Assembly: GCA_016871725.1 (NCBI GenBank)
Contig: VHCL01000004.1
Span: 1 to 64,000 of the forward strand
Direction: 5' to 3'
Length of the DNA stretch: 64,000 nucleotides
Source: Verrucomicrobiota bacterium
GTDB lineage: Bacteria > Verrucomicrobiota > Verrucomicrobiia > Opitutales > UBA953
Part shown: in pieces, positions 29,671 through 36,555 of the stretch
Layout: every line of letters begins with the position of its first letter
Numbering within the stretch: the stretch's first letter is position 1
Notes under the pieces: model-generated
Told to the model about the DNA's origin: nothing
Database searches by the model: none
The model's input: the letters and a program-made list of their open reading frames with translations, nothing else
Program-made: the position numbers and the translations under genes

Positions 29671-30996
29671 TTACTTGCGGACGATGCGCTTGACCTGGCC
29701 CGAGAGCGAAGCGACCAGCACGTCGCCGTTGCTCGGGTCGTGACCGAAGCCGGCGACGGTGGCGTCGCGGGCGATCTCCTGGGACTCCCAGCGACCGGCG
29801 CGCTCGTGCAGGGCGAAGATGCGGCCGGAGGCGAAGTCGCCGAAGACGTAGGCGCCGGCGATGGCCGGGACGCGGTCGCCGCGGCAGACGACGCCGCCGG
29901 TCACCGAGTTGCCGAGCTTACGGTCATACTCGTGGATCGGCGCCTTGAAGTCGGAAGCCGGGGCGAGGGCGGGCTTGGCCTTCTTGCCGCCGGAATCCTT
30001 CTGGTTGAAGAGGTGGAAGCCCTCGACGTCGTGCCACCCATAGTCACCGCCGGCCACCAGGATGTCGATTTCCTCGTAAAGGCCCTGACCGACGTCGCCG
30101 GCGAAGCAGGTGCCCGTCTTGGGGTCGAAGGAGAAGCGCCAGGCGTTACGCAGGCCGGTGGCCCAGGTCTCGGTCCGGACGGAGGCGGGCTCGACGGGAC
30201 GGCCACGATGGGAGGTGGCCTTGAGGAAGGGGTTGTCGGCCGGGACGGCGTAGAAGGCCTGGCCCTGGGCGTCGGTCACGACCGAGGCATGGGGGTTGGG
30301 GGCGAGGTTGCCCGCCTTCTTGTCGACGTCGATCCGGTAGACCGCGGCGTGGAACCCTTTATTGATGTAACCGGCCGTATCGAAGGCATCGCCGCCGGCA
30401 CCGCCGTCGCCGCAGCTGATGTAAAGGTAACCATCCGGGCCGAAGTGCAGGTCGCCGCCGTTGTGATTAGCCGCCGGGTCGAGCTGGGTGACGAAAGGCT
30501 GCTCGGAATCGGGGTTCACCTTGAAAGGCTCGACGCTGGAAAGCAGGAAGCGGGAAACGCGCTGATGGAGCTTACCTTCAATCCTAAGGCTATAATAGAC
30601 AAAGACTTGCCTGTTTTCCTTGTACTTCGGGTGTACGGCGAAACCGAGGAAGCCGCACTCGCCGGCGGCGTCGAACTTGCCGTCCTTCGGGTTAAGCTGG
30701 AAGACCTCGGTCTTCATCGGCTTACCCGCGGCGAGGCCGGAGATCATCTGGACCTTGCCGCCGAGGAAGTCGCCCCCCTTCTTCTTCTTGTCCGCGGAGG
30801 CACCGGGGGCCGGGTCGCCCTTCTCGATGACGAAGACGACATCCTTGCTCCCGGGCAAGGGGGCGACCGCGACCGGGAGGCTGAACTTCATGTCCGGGAA
30901 GGCGGGCTCCAGGCGGACGACCGCGTCTTGCGCGAAGACGGAAGTCATGCTGAGGAGGAGCGAGAACAGCAGGGCGGCGGACGGGCGGAGGCTCAT
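29671..30996 (-). CDS. PQQ-dependent sugar dehydrogenase (glucose/sorbosone dehydrogenase family)
   Basis: A 441-aa secreted six-bladed propeller with signal peptide MSLRPSAALLFSLLLSMTSVFAQ. Family segments are GFLGFAVHPKYKENRQVF, HNGGDLHFGPDGYLYISCGDGG, GLRNAWRFSFDP and GQGLYEEIDILVAGGDYGW. These fit soluble aldose sugar dehydrogenases, whose PQQ sits near the conserved His and Arg of these blades. An ATG 15 codons upstream is less likely because it would bury the signal peptide. First of the sugar-oxidation genes ending at 25959. Confidence 0.88.
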   Translation of the reverse strand: MSLRPSAALLFSLLLSMTSVFAQDAVVRLEPAFPDMKFSLPVAVAPLPGSKDVVFVIEKGDPAPGASADKKKKGGDFLGGKVQMISGLAAGKPMKTEVFQLNPKDGKFDAAGECGFLGFAVHPKYKENRQVFVYYSLRIEGKLHQRVSRFLLSSVEPFKVNPDSEQPFVTQLDPAANHNGGDLHFGPDGYLYISCGDGGAGGDAFDTAGYINKGFHAAVYRIDVDKKAGNLAPNPHASVVTDAQGQAFYAVPADNPFLKATSHRGRPVEPASVRTETWATGLRNAWRFSFDPKTGTCFAGDVGQGLYEEIDILVAGGDYGWHDVEGFHLFNQKDSGGKKAKPALAPASDFKAPIHEYDRKLGNSVTGGVVCRGDRVPAIAGAYVFGDFASGRIFALHERAGRWESQEIARDATVAGFGHDPSNGDVLVASLSGQVKRIVRK

Positions 30997-31171
30997 GGAT
31001 TGGGGGGTGTGCGTAAGACCTAAGTCGGAAGGCGGACGCATGCAAAAGATTTCTCACCGGGAAGCGGGGGCCGAAAGAAACCTTCGCCCTGCCCTTATTT
31101 TTCGCTGGTTTTCAGCGCACGGTTCGCTACTAAATACACCCGCATCACTGCACAACCCACCCACAAACAAC

Positions 31172-31459
31172 ATGTCCAAAGCCCTCACCAAGTCCCAAAT
31201 CGCCGGTGCCATCGCCGAAAAAGCTGAGATCAGCAAGAAGCAGGCCACCGCGATCCTCGAGATCATCGCCAACCTCGCCTACAAGAACGCGAAGAACTCC
31301 TTCACGCTCCCGGGCCTCGGCAAGCTCGTCCTCGTCCATCGCAAGGCTCGCCAGGGTCGCAACCCGGCCACCGGCGAAACCATCCAGATCAAGGCCAAGA
31401 AGGTCGTGAAGTTCCGCGTGGCCAAGGCCGCGAAGGACGCGATCCTCGGCGCCAAGTAA
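31172..31459 (+). CDS. hup: HU family DNA-binding protein
   Basis: A 95-aa histone-like protein that bends and compacts DNA. Helical dimerisation part (LTKSQIAGAIAEKAEISKKQA), then the beta-arm region GLGKLVLVHRKARQGRNPATG with the conserved Arg-x-Gly-Arg-Asn-Pro arm tip, then the C-terminal helix ending in Lys-rich sequence. The start lies in an A/C-rich leader (CAACCCACCCACAAACAAC) lacking a Shine-Dalgarno sequence. Monocistronic with a strong terminator. Confidence 0.96.
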   Translation: MSKALTKSQIAGAIAEKAEISKKQATAILEIIANLAYKNAKNSFTLPGLGKLVLVHRKARQGRNPATGETIQIKAKKVVKFRVAKAAKDAILGAK

Positions 31460-31480
31460 TCTCTTCCGAGATGCTCGCCG

Positions 31481-31509
31481 AAAGGCGCTCCGCAAGGAGC
31501 GCCTTTTTT
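31481..31509 (+). terminator. Rho-independent terminator of HU gene
   Basis: An 11-bp stem AAAGGCGCTCC / GGAGCGCCTTT with loop GCAA followed by TTTTG. Confidence 0.92.
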
Positions 31510-31604
31510 GTTGTCCGCAGGCGCGCGCCATGCGTCCCGCGCCGACAGGCACGGTTTTTCTTGCGCACGCGGACGGCCGCGGAGTGAATGCCTCCACGCA
31601 ATCC

Positions 31605-31688
31605 GCCCGGGTGGCGAAATGGCAGCCGCAGCGGACTCAAAATCCGCCGCCCTCTAAAGGCGTGAAGGTTCGAGTCCTTTCCCGGGCA
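31605..31688 (+). tRNA. tRNA-Leu (anticodon CAA)
   Basis: An 84-nt class II tRNA. Acceptor stem GCCCGGG / CCCGGGC with discriminator A, anticodon stem GCGGA / TCCGC with loop CTCAAAA (anticodon CAA, reading UUG), long variable arm (CGCCCTCTAAAGGCG) and T-arm with GGTTCGAGTCC. CCA is not encoded. An accessory-looking patch begins directly downstream. Confidence 0.95.
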
Positions 31689-31740
31689 CTTGCGGCGAAG
31701 ACCGCCGACGAAGCGCAAGCGTCGTCGCGCGGACCCGCGC

Positions 31741-32004
31741 TCAGCGCGCGTACGCGACGACGGCGGCGAGCGACGAAGCGAGCAGGAGCGCGAGCACCAG
31801 GAGCGAAGCGCAGCCGCGGTTCGACAGACGCTCCTTGTAGGAGAGCCCGCTGCCGGGGATCCCCACCGTGCCGTCGACGCGGTCCTTGCGCACGTTGACG
31901 GTCGCGCCCGGGCGTCCGACGGACAGCGAGGTCCCCGTCTTCGAGACGTTGATCCGGAGGAAGCGGCCCAGCGGGATGACCTTGCGGAAGCGGAAGAAAC
32001 CCAT
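31741..32004 (-). CDS. DUF4236 domain protein with C-terminal membrane helix
   Basis: An 87-aa protein. Residues 1-55 match the DUF4236 pattern: MGFFRFRKVIPLGRFLRINV, SKTGTSLSVGRPGATVNV and GTVGIPGSGLSY. A single hydrophobic helix (about 66-84) ends the chain. The function of the family is unknown; members occur in phage- and island-rich regions as well as stand-alone. The chosen start is the ATG opening the domain; an upstream ATG would add 42 unrelated arginine-rich residues. It lies tail-to-tail with tRNA-Leu. Confidence 0.82.
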   Translation of the reverse strand: MGFFRFRKVIPLGRFLRINVSKTGTSLSVGRPGATVNVRKDRVDGTVGIPGSGLSYKERLSNRGCASLLVLALLLASSLAAVVAYAR

Positions 32005-32172
32005 CGGAAAACAGCGTGACAGCCGGCCGGGGGCAGGCAAGCGCCGCCTTCCCCGTCTTCTTATGACACTCTGCAACGCAGGTCCCGCTTGCCTTCCGGC
32101 GACGGCCCGCCCATATTGAATCCAGTTCATTCAGCAGTCGCATCACGAGCAGGACGGGCGAAAGCCGAACCT

Positions 32173-32277
32173 GCACCAACCGAGCCCTTCCGGGCCACGG
32201 TGGTCATCGGAGCCGCAAGGCGCCGAGATGAGAGCCGAAAGGCTAAAAAACCAGTCCCTCGGGATTGATCGTGGTGC
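32173..32277 (+). ncRNA. Candidate structured RNA (5-way junction) upstream of the 76-aa gene
   Basis: About 105 nt that can fold into a compact multi-branch structure. A closing helix GCACCA (32173-32178) / TGGTGC (32272-32277) encloses four hairpins: GCCC-TTCC-GGGC (32184-32195); an 8-bp stem TCGG-A-GCC / GGC-G-CCGA with a GCAA tetraloop (32207-32226); AGCC-GAAA-GGCT (32233-32244); and CAGTCC-CTCG-GGATTG (32252-32267). An A-run follows the third hairpin. The 5' strand of the closing helix could instead pair with GGTG at 32199-32202, a possible switch. A further GGC-GAAA-GCC lies at 32157-32166. It ends 24 nt before the start codon of the next gene. No known riboswitch consensus was recognised. 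Folded by eye only. Confidence 0.45.
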
Positions 32278-32301
32278 GCGCCCCTTTCACCGCCGCCCAC
32301 C

Positions 32302-32532
32302 ATGATCAACACCCAAGACACCGCCGCCCGTCCCGCCGCCAAGCTGTCCATCCGCGTCAGCGAGGCCAACCGCCTGCACCATCTCTGGAACAACAACGGG
32401 ACGTGGTGGCTGCACTACACCGAGCACCTCGCGGACTTCACCAAGCGCCGCGTCCGCCGCTCGCTCCGCACCCATGACCTCGAGCTGGCCATCCGCCGGC
32501 GCGACGAAGCCCTGAACGCGGTCGCCGCCTGA
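32302..32532 (+). CDS. Small protein resembling the N-terminal domain of tyrosine integrases
   Basis: A 76-aa basic protein. The central part NNNGTWWLHYTEHLADFTKR, then RRVRRSLRTHDLELAIRRRD, reads as the three-stranded-sheet-plus-helix arm-type DNA-binding domain found at the start of many tyrosine recombinases. The catalytic domain is entirely absent: only a possible 20-codon ORF follows before the convergent barrel gene. It may be an independent DNA-binding protein (excisionase- or regulator-like) or a remnant. The candidate structured RNA lies 24 nt upstream in the same orientation. The start is the ATG giving MINTQDTAAR. Function unknown; similarity judged by eye. Confidence 0.6.
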   Translation: MINTQDTAARPAAKLSIRVSEANRLHHLWNNNGTWWLHYTEHLADFTKRRVRRSLRTHDLELAIRRRDEALNAVAA

Positions 32533-32537
32533 ACGCC

Positions 32538-32600
32538 ATGAACCTGCTCTGGCTCCTGGCGATCGTCGCCTTCCATGCGCTCGCCGCGCGGCGGCTCTGA
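32538..32600 (+). CDS. Possible 20-aa hydrophobic peptide
   Basis: A complete 21-codon frame, MNLLWLLAIVAFHALAARRL then stop, begins 5 nt after the stop of the 76-aa gene. It reads as a single short membrane helix with an Arg-Arg end. There is no Shine-Dalgarno sequence, but that is normal in this window. It abuts, without overlap, the stop of the convergent barrel gene. It could equally be chance. Confidence 0.25.
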   Translation: MNLLWLLAIVAFHALAARRL

Positions 32601-33500
32601 TCAGAAGCGGGCGCCCACGCGTCCGCCCAGTCCCCAGGTCGCGCCCGGCTGGAAGGCGCCCCGGGTCTCGCCGTCATGCTTGAAGCTGTGACGGGCGAAC
32701 GGCACCCACTCGAACTGCGCGCGGACGAACCAGGTGCCGGAAGCCTCGAGGAACTGCGTGACGCCGAGGCGGATCGGCACTTCGCCGACGACCACGGCGC
32801 GGCTGCCGTAGGCGGCGTCGGCGAGACGGAAGTTGAGCGTCTCGTAAGCCACCGACAGGTCGACCGTGGTCGAACGGTCGCCTGCGGGGAAACCACGGAA
32901 GATCACGCCGTTCTGCAGGCCCGTGGCGCGCAGCTCGACCTCGCCGTAACGGCAGGGACGCCAGAGCGCCTTGAGGTAGGGCACGGGCAGGATCGAGTTC
33001 TCGAAGCGATCCTGGAGCATGAGGCCGAGCGCGACGTCGGTCTCGTCGTCGGGCTGCCAGCGCAAGGCGCCGCCCAGGCCCCAGCGGAAACCGTCGGCCA
33101 AGCCGACCGATTCTTCGGCGGCGAGCTCCAGTCCGTAGATGACCTGCCCCGCATACTTGTCCGTCAGCTTCCATTGACGGAAGCCGGACAGGATCAGGTC
33201 CTGGGTGTCGCCATAGGAGCGATCGGTGCCGGCGACGGCCCCGCTGAAGCGATGCGCGTAGCGATACCACTCGAGATCGAGGGCGCGGTCATCGGTCTGG
33301 TAGATCAGCTCGGCGCCGGCACGGGAACGCCCGAAGGCGCCCGACACGCCGCCCGAGTGGGTGATGACGTCGGCATCCCGGTGCTGCGCGTCGGCCATGA
33401 GCAGCCAAGGCTTCGGCTGGGATTGGGCGACCGTAGCGAGGGGGATGAGCAAGAGTGAGCAAATTAAGCCGAATTGCTCAACTTTGGGCAGTCGTTTCAT
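32601..33500 (-). CDS. Predicted outer-membrane beta-barrel protein, function unknown
   Basis: A 299-aa protein with signal peptide (about 1-25; LICSLLLIPLATVAQ). The rest alternates short amphipathic strands rich in aromatic residues (AGAELIYQTDDRALDLEWY, WGLGGALRW, VELRATGLQ) and ends with Phe (GGRVGARF), as in autonomously folded outer-membrane barrels inserted by BamA. Strand number looks like 12-14. No enzymatic motif was seen. It is divergent from the first ammonium transporter gene, with about 90 bp between them containing the sigma-54 site. Confidence 0.7.
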   Translation of the reverse strand: MKRLPKVEQFGLICSLLLIPLATVAQSQPKPWLLMADAQHRDADVITHSGGVSGAFGRSRAGAELIYQTDDRALDLEWYRYAHRFSGAVAGTDRSYGDTQDLILSGFRQWKLTDKYAGQVIYGLELAAEESVGLADGFRWGLGGALRWQPDDETDVALGLMLQDRFENSILPVPYLKALWRPCRYGEVELRATGLQNGVIFRGFPAGDRSTTVDLSVAYETLNFRLADAAYGSRAVVVGEVPIRLGVTQFLEASGTWFVRAQFEWVPFARHSFKHDGETRGAFQPGATWGLGGRVGARF

Positions 33501-33566
33501 CGTATGGAATTTTTTTATGTCCGAAATACGAGGATAGCAAGCGGGGAGGAGTTCATGGCGAATTTA

Positions 33567-33582
33567 TGGCACGGTTTTTGCT
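33567..33582 (+). promoter_or_regulatory. Sigma-54 promoter of amt1
   Basis: TGGCACGGTTTTTGCT matches the sigma-54 consensus TGGCACG-N4-TTGCW. With the C at 33581 as -12, transcription would start at about 33593, one base before the ATG at 33594. Confidence 0.85.
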
Positions 33583-33593
33583 TAATAAAACGC

Positions 33594-34877
33594 ATGATGC
33601 TTATTTCTGCTACGCCGGCACCGAACACCGCCGATAACGTCTGGGTCCTGATCAGCACCGCCTTGGTCCTGATGATGTGCATCCCGGGCCTTTTCCTCTT
33701 CTACGGAGGCCTGGTCCGGGGAAAGAACGTGCTCTCGGTCGCGGCGCAGTGCCTCGCCCTGACCGCCATGGGCATCCTCATGTGGTGGGCCTTCGGCTAC
33801 AGCTTCGTCTTCGGCAAGAACTTCGCCGGCGGATTCCTCGGACATATCTTCGGCGGCAGCGAGCACCTCGGCTTCGCCGGCCTGGGCTTCATGCCCGACA
33901 CCGCTTACGCGGCCGGGATCTCCTCGGGGACCTTCGCCCTCTTCCAGGCCATGTTCGCGGCCATCACCCCCGCCCTGATCATCGGCGCCGTCGCCGAGCG
34001 CATGAAGTTCTCCGCGGTCATGCTCTTCTCCTTCCTCTGGACGGTGCTCGTCTATTATCCCGTCGCGCACGCCGTCTGGGGCGCGACCGGCGACTTCTCC
34101 GGCATCGCCAACGCGGACGCAGCCTTCAAGGCCGCGGACTTCGCCGGCGGCATCGTCGTGCACATGACCTCCGGCTGGTCGGCCCTGCTGCTCTGCGTGC
34201 TCGTCGGTCCGCGCCTCGGCTTCGGCAAGCGCGCGATGCCGCCGCACAGCATGGTCCTCTGCGTGATCGGCACCGGCCTGCTCTGGGCCGGCTGGTACGG
34301 CTTCAACGCCGGCTCGGCCCTCGCCGCCGACGGCGTGGCCCTGCAGGCCTTCCTCACCACCACGCTGGGCGCGGCCACGGCCACGATGACGTGGGCGCTC
34401 GTCGAGAAAGTCCACCGCGGCAAGGTCTCCGTCCTCGGACTGTGCTCGGGCGCGATCGCCGGCCTGGCCACCGTGACCAACGCCGCGGGCTTCGTCTCCG
34501 GCGGCTCGGCCGTGCTCATCGGCCTCCTCGCCGGCGGCATCTCCTACTGGGCCTGCTCCGTCCTGAAGCCGAAGTTCGGTTACGACGACGCCCTCGACAC
34601 CTTCGGCGTGCACGGCGTCGGCGGCACGATCGGCGCGCTCGCGACGGCCCTGCTCATGGACGGCGCCGTCAACGAAGCCGGCGGCAAGCTCGTCGCCAAA
34701 GGTCTGCTCAAGGGGCAGGTGACGGCGATGCTGCTCTGCATCGTGATCTCGCTCGCCATGACCTGGATCATCGCGAAAGTCGTCGCTGCGACCATCGGCC
34801 TGCGCCCGTCGGAGGAAGCGGAAGCCCAGGGCTTGGACATCGCCGACCACGGCGAAGAAGGTTACAACGCGAATTAA
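33594..34877 (+). CDS. amtB: Ammonium transporter (Amt/MEP/Rh), copy 1
   Basis: A 427-aa inner-membrane channel with eleven predicted helices, carrying ammonium into the cytoplasm. The twin-histidine pore pair is present in GGIVVHMTSGW and DTFGVHGVGGT; FYGGLVRGKN opens helix 1. It has no signal peptide, unlike the two following paralogues. Two starts are possible: ATG 33594/33597 just after the sigma-54 site (leaderless), or ATG 33555, which is in frame and has a GGGGAGGAG ahead of it but lies upstream of the sigma-54 start. No glnK gene is adjacent. Confidence 0.93.
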   Translation: MMLISATPAPNTADNVWVLISTALVLMMCIPGLFLFYGGLVRGKNVLSVAAQCLALTAMGILMWWAFGYSFVFGKNFAGGFLGHIFGGSEHLGFAGLGFMPDTAYAAGISSGTFALFQAMFAAITPALIIGAVAERMKFSAVMLFSFLWTVLVYYPVAHAVWGATGDFSGIANADAAFKAADFAGGIVVHMTSGWSALLLCVLVGPRLGFGKRAMPPHSMVLCVIGTGLLWAGWYGFNAGSALAADGVALQAFLTTTLGAATATMTWALVEKVHRGKVSVLGLCSGAIAGLATVTNAAGFVSGGSAVLIGLLAGGISYWACSVLKPKFGYDDALDTFGVHGVGGTIGALATALLMDGAVNEAGGKLVAKGLLKGQVTAMLLCIVISLAMTWIIAKVVAATIGLRPSEEAEAQGLDIADHGEEGYNAN

Positions 34878-34893
34878 GCCGCATTTTCATTAA

Positions 34894-34914
34894 ACTCCCC
34901 GAAGGGGTGCTTTT
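34894..34914 (+). terminator. Weak terminator-like hairpin after amt1
   Basis: CTCCCC-GAA-GGGGTGCTTTT: short stem followed by four T. It overlaps a second inverted repeat, GGTGCT / AGCACC (34905-34926), with an 8-bp spacer, which might instead be an operator. Confidence 0.45.
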
Positions 34915-34987
34915 AAAAGAGCACCGAAGGTGAAGGCATGCGTCCTAATTTAAGCACAATCAGGGGCAAAATGGCGATCGCAGGGGT

Positions 34988-35003
34988 TGGCACGGGGGTT
35001 GCG
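34988..35003 (+). promoter_or_regulatory. Sigma-54 promoter of amt2
   Basis: TGGCACGGGGGTTGCG fits TGGCACG-N4-TTGC. Predicted start of transcription is about 35014, four bases before the amt2 ATG. Confidence 0.85.
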
Positions 35004-35017
35004 AAAGCATCTCCGCC

Positions 35018-36430
35018 ATGAAATCCCTGCTACGAACTCTCACCATCCTCGCCCTGGCGGCAGTGCCTTACCTGTCGCCGGCACAGAACGCTCCCGAACC
35101 CGCCGCCCCGCCCGCCGCCGTCGCCGCGCCGGCGGCCGCCGCAGCTCCGGCCGCCGCGCCAGCGCCGAAGTACAAGGACCTCGCGGCCTTCAAGGAATCG
35201 CCTGGTTACTCGACGTTCACCGTCAACAACACCTGGATGATGCTGGCGGCGGCCTTGGTCTTCATCATGCACCTGGGCTTTGCGACCGTCGAGACGGGCC
35301 TGACCCGTTCCAAGAACACGGTGAACATCCTGTTCAAGAACACCCTCATCCCTTGCATCGGCATCCTCACCTACGCGGTCGTCGGATTCAACCTGATGTA
35401 CCCCGGCGCCGATTACGCGGGCAAGTGGTTCGGCTTCTCCGGCTTCGGCGTCTCGGTCACCGATGACGTCGCCGCCCTGACGGACGTCTATAACGCCGGG
35501 TATACCTACTGGACCGACTTCCTCTTCCAGGCGATGTTCGCCGCCACCGCCGCCACGATCGTCTCCGGCGCCGTGGCCGAGCGCGTGAAGCTCTCCAGCT
35601 TCCTCGTCTTCTCGACCGTGTTCGTCGCCATCTGCTACCCGATGACGGGCATGTGGAAATGGGGCAACGGCTGGCTCAACACCATGGCGACTCCGTTCTA
35701 CGATTTCGCTGGATCGACCCTCGTCCACTCGGTGGGCGGCTGGGGCGCCTTGGCCGGCGTCATGATCCTCGGCCCGCGCCTCGGTCGCTACCGTGACGGC
35801 AAGGCGATGCCGATGCCCGGCCACAGCCTGCCGCTCGCCACGATCGGCGTCTTCCTCCTCTGGCTCGGCTGGTTCGGCTTCAACGGCGGCTCGGTCCTCT
35901 CCGCCGACCCGGCCCTCGTCTCCCTCACGCTGGTCACGACCTGCATCGCGGCGGCCGCGGGCGCCGTCGGCGCCATGGTCACCTCCTGGCTCACCCAGAA
36001 GAAGCCCGACCTCTCGATGGTGCTGAACGGTATCCTCGCCGGCCTCGTGGGCATCACGGCGGGCGCCGACCAGATGAACATGAACTCCTCGATCATCATC
36101 GGCCTCTCCTCGGGCATCATCGTGGTCCTTGCGGTCGGCATGTTCGACAAGCTCAAGCTCGACGACCCGGTCGGCGCCCTCTCCGTCCACCTGGTCTGCG
36201 GCATCTGGGGCACCCTGTGCGTCGGACTCTTCGGCGCCAAGGCCGGCATGGCGCAGTTCGTCAGCCAGCTCATCGGAGTCGGGGCCATCGGCGCCTTCAG
36301 CTTCGTGTTCGCCTACGTCCTCTTCCAGGTCATCAAGGCTGTCATGGGCCTGCGCGTGAGCCCGGAAGAAGAAACCGAAGGCCTGGACCTGGCCGAACAC
36401 GGCAACGAAGCCTACCCGGAATTCAAATAA
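35018..36430 (+). CDS. Ammonium transporter (Amt/MEP/Rh), copy 2, divergent
   Basis: A 470-aa Amt protein with signal peptide (about 1-22) and an Ala/Pro-rich periplasmic segment (about 23-50) before helix 1. Pore histidines are in GSTLVHSVGGW and GALSVHLVCGIWG. Helix 1 reads FIMHLGFATVETGLTRSKN instead of the FYGGL of copies 1 and 3, so it belongs to a different Amt subclade. Its C-terminus ends LDLAEHGNEAYPEF. Own sigma-54 promoter and own terminator, so it is a separate transcription unit. Confidence 0.92.
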   Translation: MKSLLRTLTILALAAVPYLSPAQNAPEPAAPPAAVAAPAAAAAPAAAPAPKYKDLAAFKESPGYSTFTVNNTWMMLAAALVFIMHLGFATVETGLTRSKNTVNILFKNTLIPCIGILTYAVVGFNLMYPGADYAGKWFGFSGFGVSVTDDVAALTDVYNAGYTYWTDFLFQAMFAATAATIVSGAVAERVKLSSFLVFSTVFVAICYPMTGMWKWGNGWLNTMATPFYDFAGSTLVHSVGGWGALAGVMILGPRLGRYRDGKAMPMPGHSLPLATIGVFLLWLGWFGFNGGSVLSADPALVSLTLVTTCIAAAAGAVGAMVTSWLTQKKPDLSMVLNGILAGLVGITAGADQMNMNSSIIIGLSSGIIVVLAVGMFDKLKLDDPVGALSVHLVCGIWGTLCVGLFGAKAGMAQFVSQLIGVGAIGAFSFVFAYVLFQVIKAVMGLRVSPEEETEGLDLAEHGNEAYPEFK

Positions 36431-36468
36431 GCCAGCCAAGCAGGGCTATATATCCAGAAAAGTCCCCC

Positions 36469-36496
36469 AAGGGCCGTCGAAAGACGGCCCTTTTTG
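36469..36496 (+). terminator. Rho-independent terminator of amt2
   Basis: AAGGGCCGTC-GAAA-GACGGCCCTT followed by TTTG: 10-bp stem with a GAAA loop. Confidence 0.92.
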
Positions 36497-36520
36497 TTTC
36501 ATGCTGCTTAAAATCGGTCT

Positions 36521-36536
36521 TGGCACGCTAAATGCA
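36521..36536 (+). promoter_or_regulatory. Sigma-54 promoter of amt3
   Basis: TGGCACGCTAAATGCA fits the consensus with one change (ATGC for TTGC). Predicted transcription start is about 36547, nine bases before the amt3 ATG. Confidence 0.8.
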
Positions 36537-36555
36537 ATCAGAGGGTCGAACCGCC

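Noticed and set aside
29551..31023. Long plus-strand frame opposite the sugar dehydrogenase
   Set aside because: Antisense to a well supported propeller protein.
32145..32280. Known riboswitch (SAM, TPP, c-di-GMP, cobalamin, glutamine, fluoride)
   Set aside because: None of the conserved core sequences of these classes is present; only the fold suggests a structured RNA.
34905..34926. NtrC binding site (GGTGC...GCACC)
   Set aside because: The half-sites are in the opposite order to the NtrC consensus (GCAC...GTGC), so it was only noted as a possible operator or hairpin.
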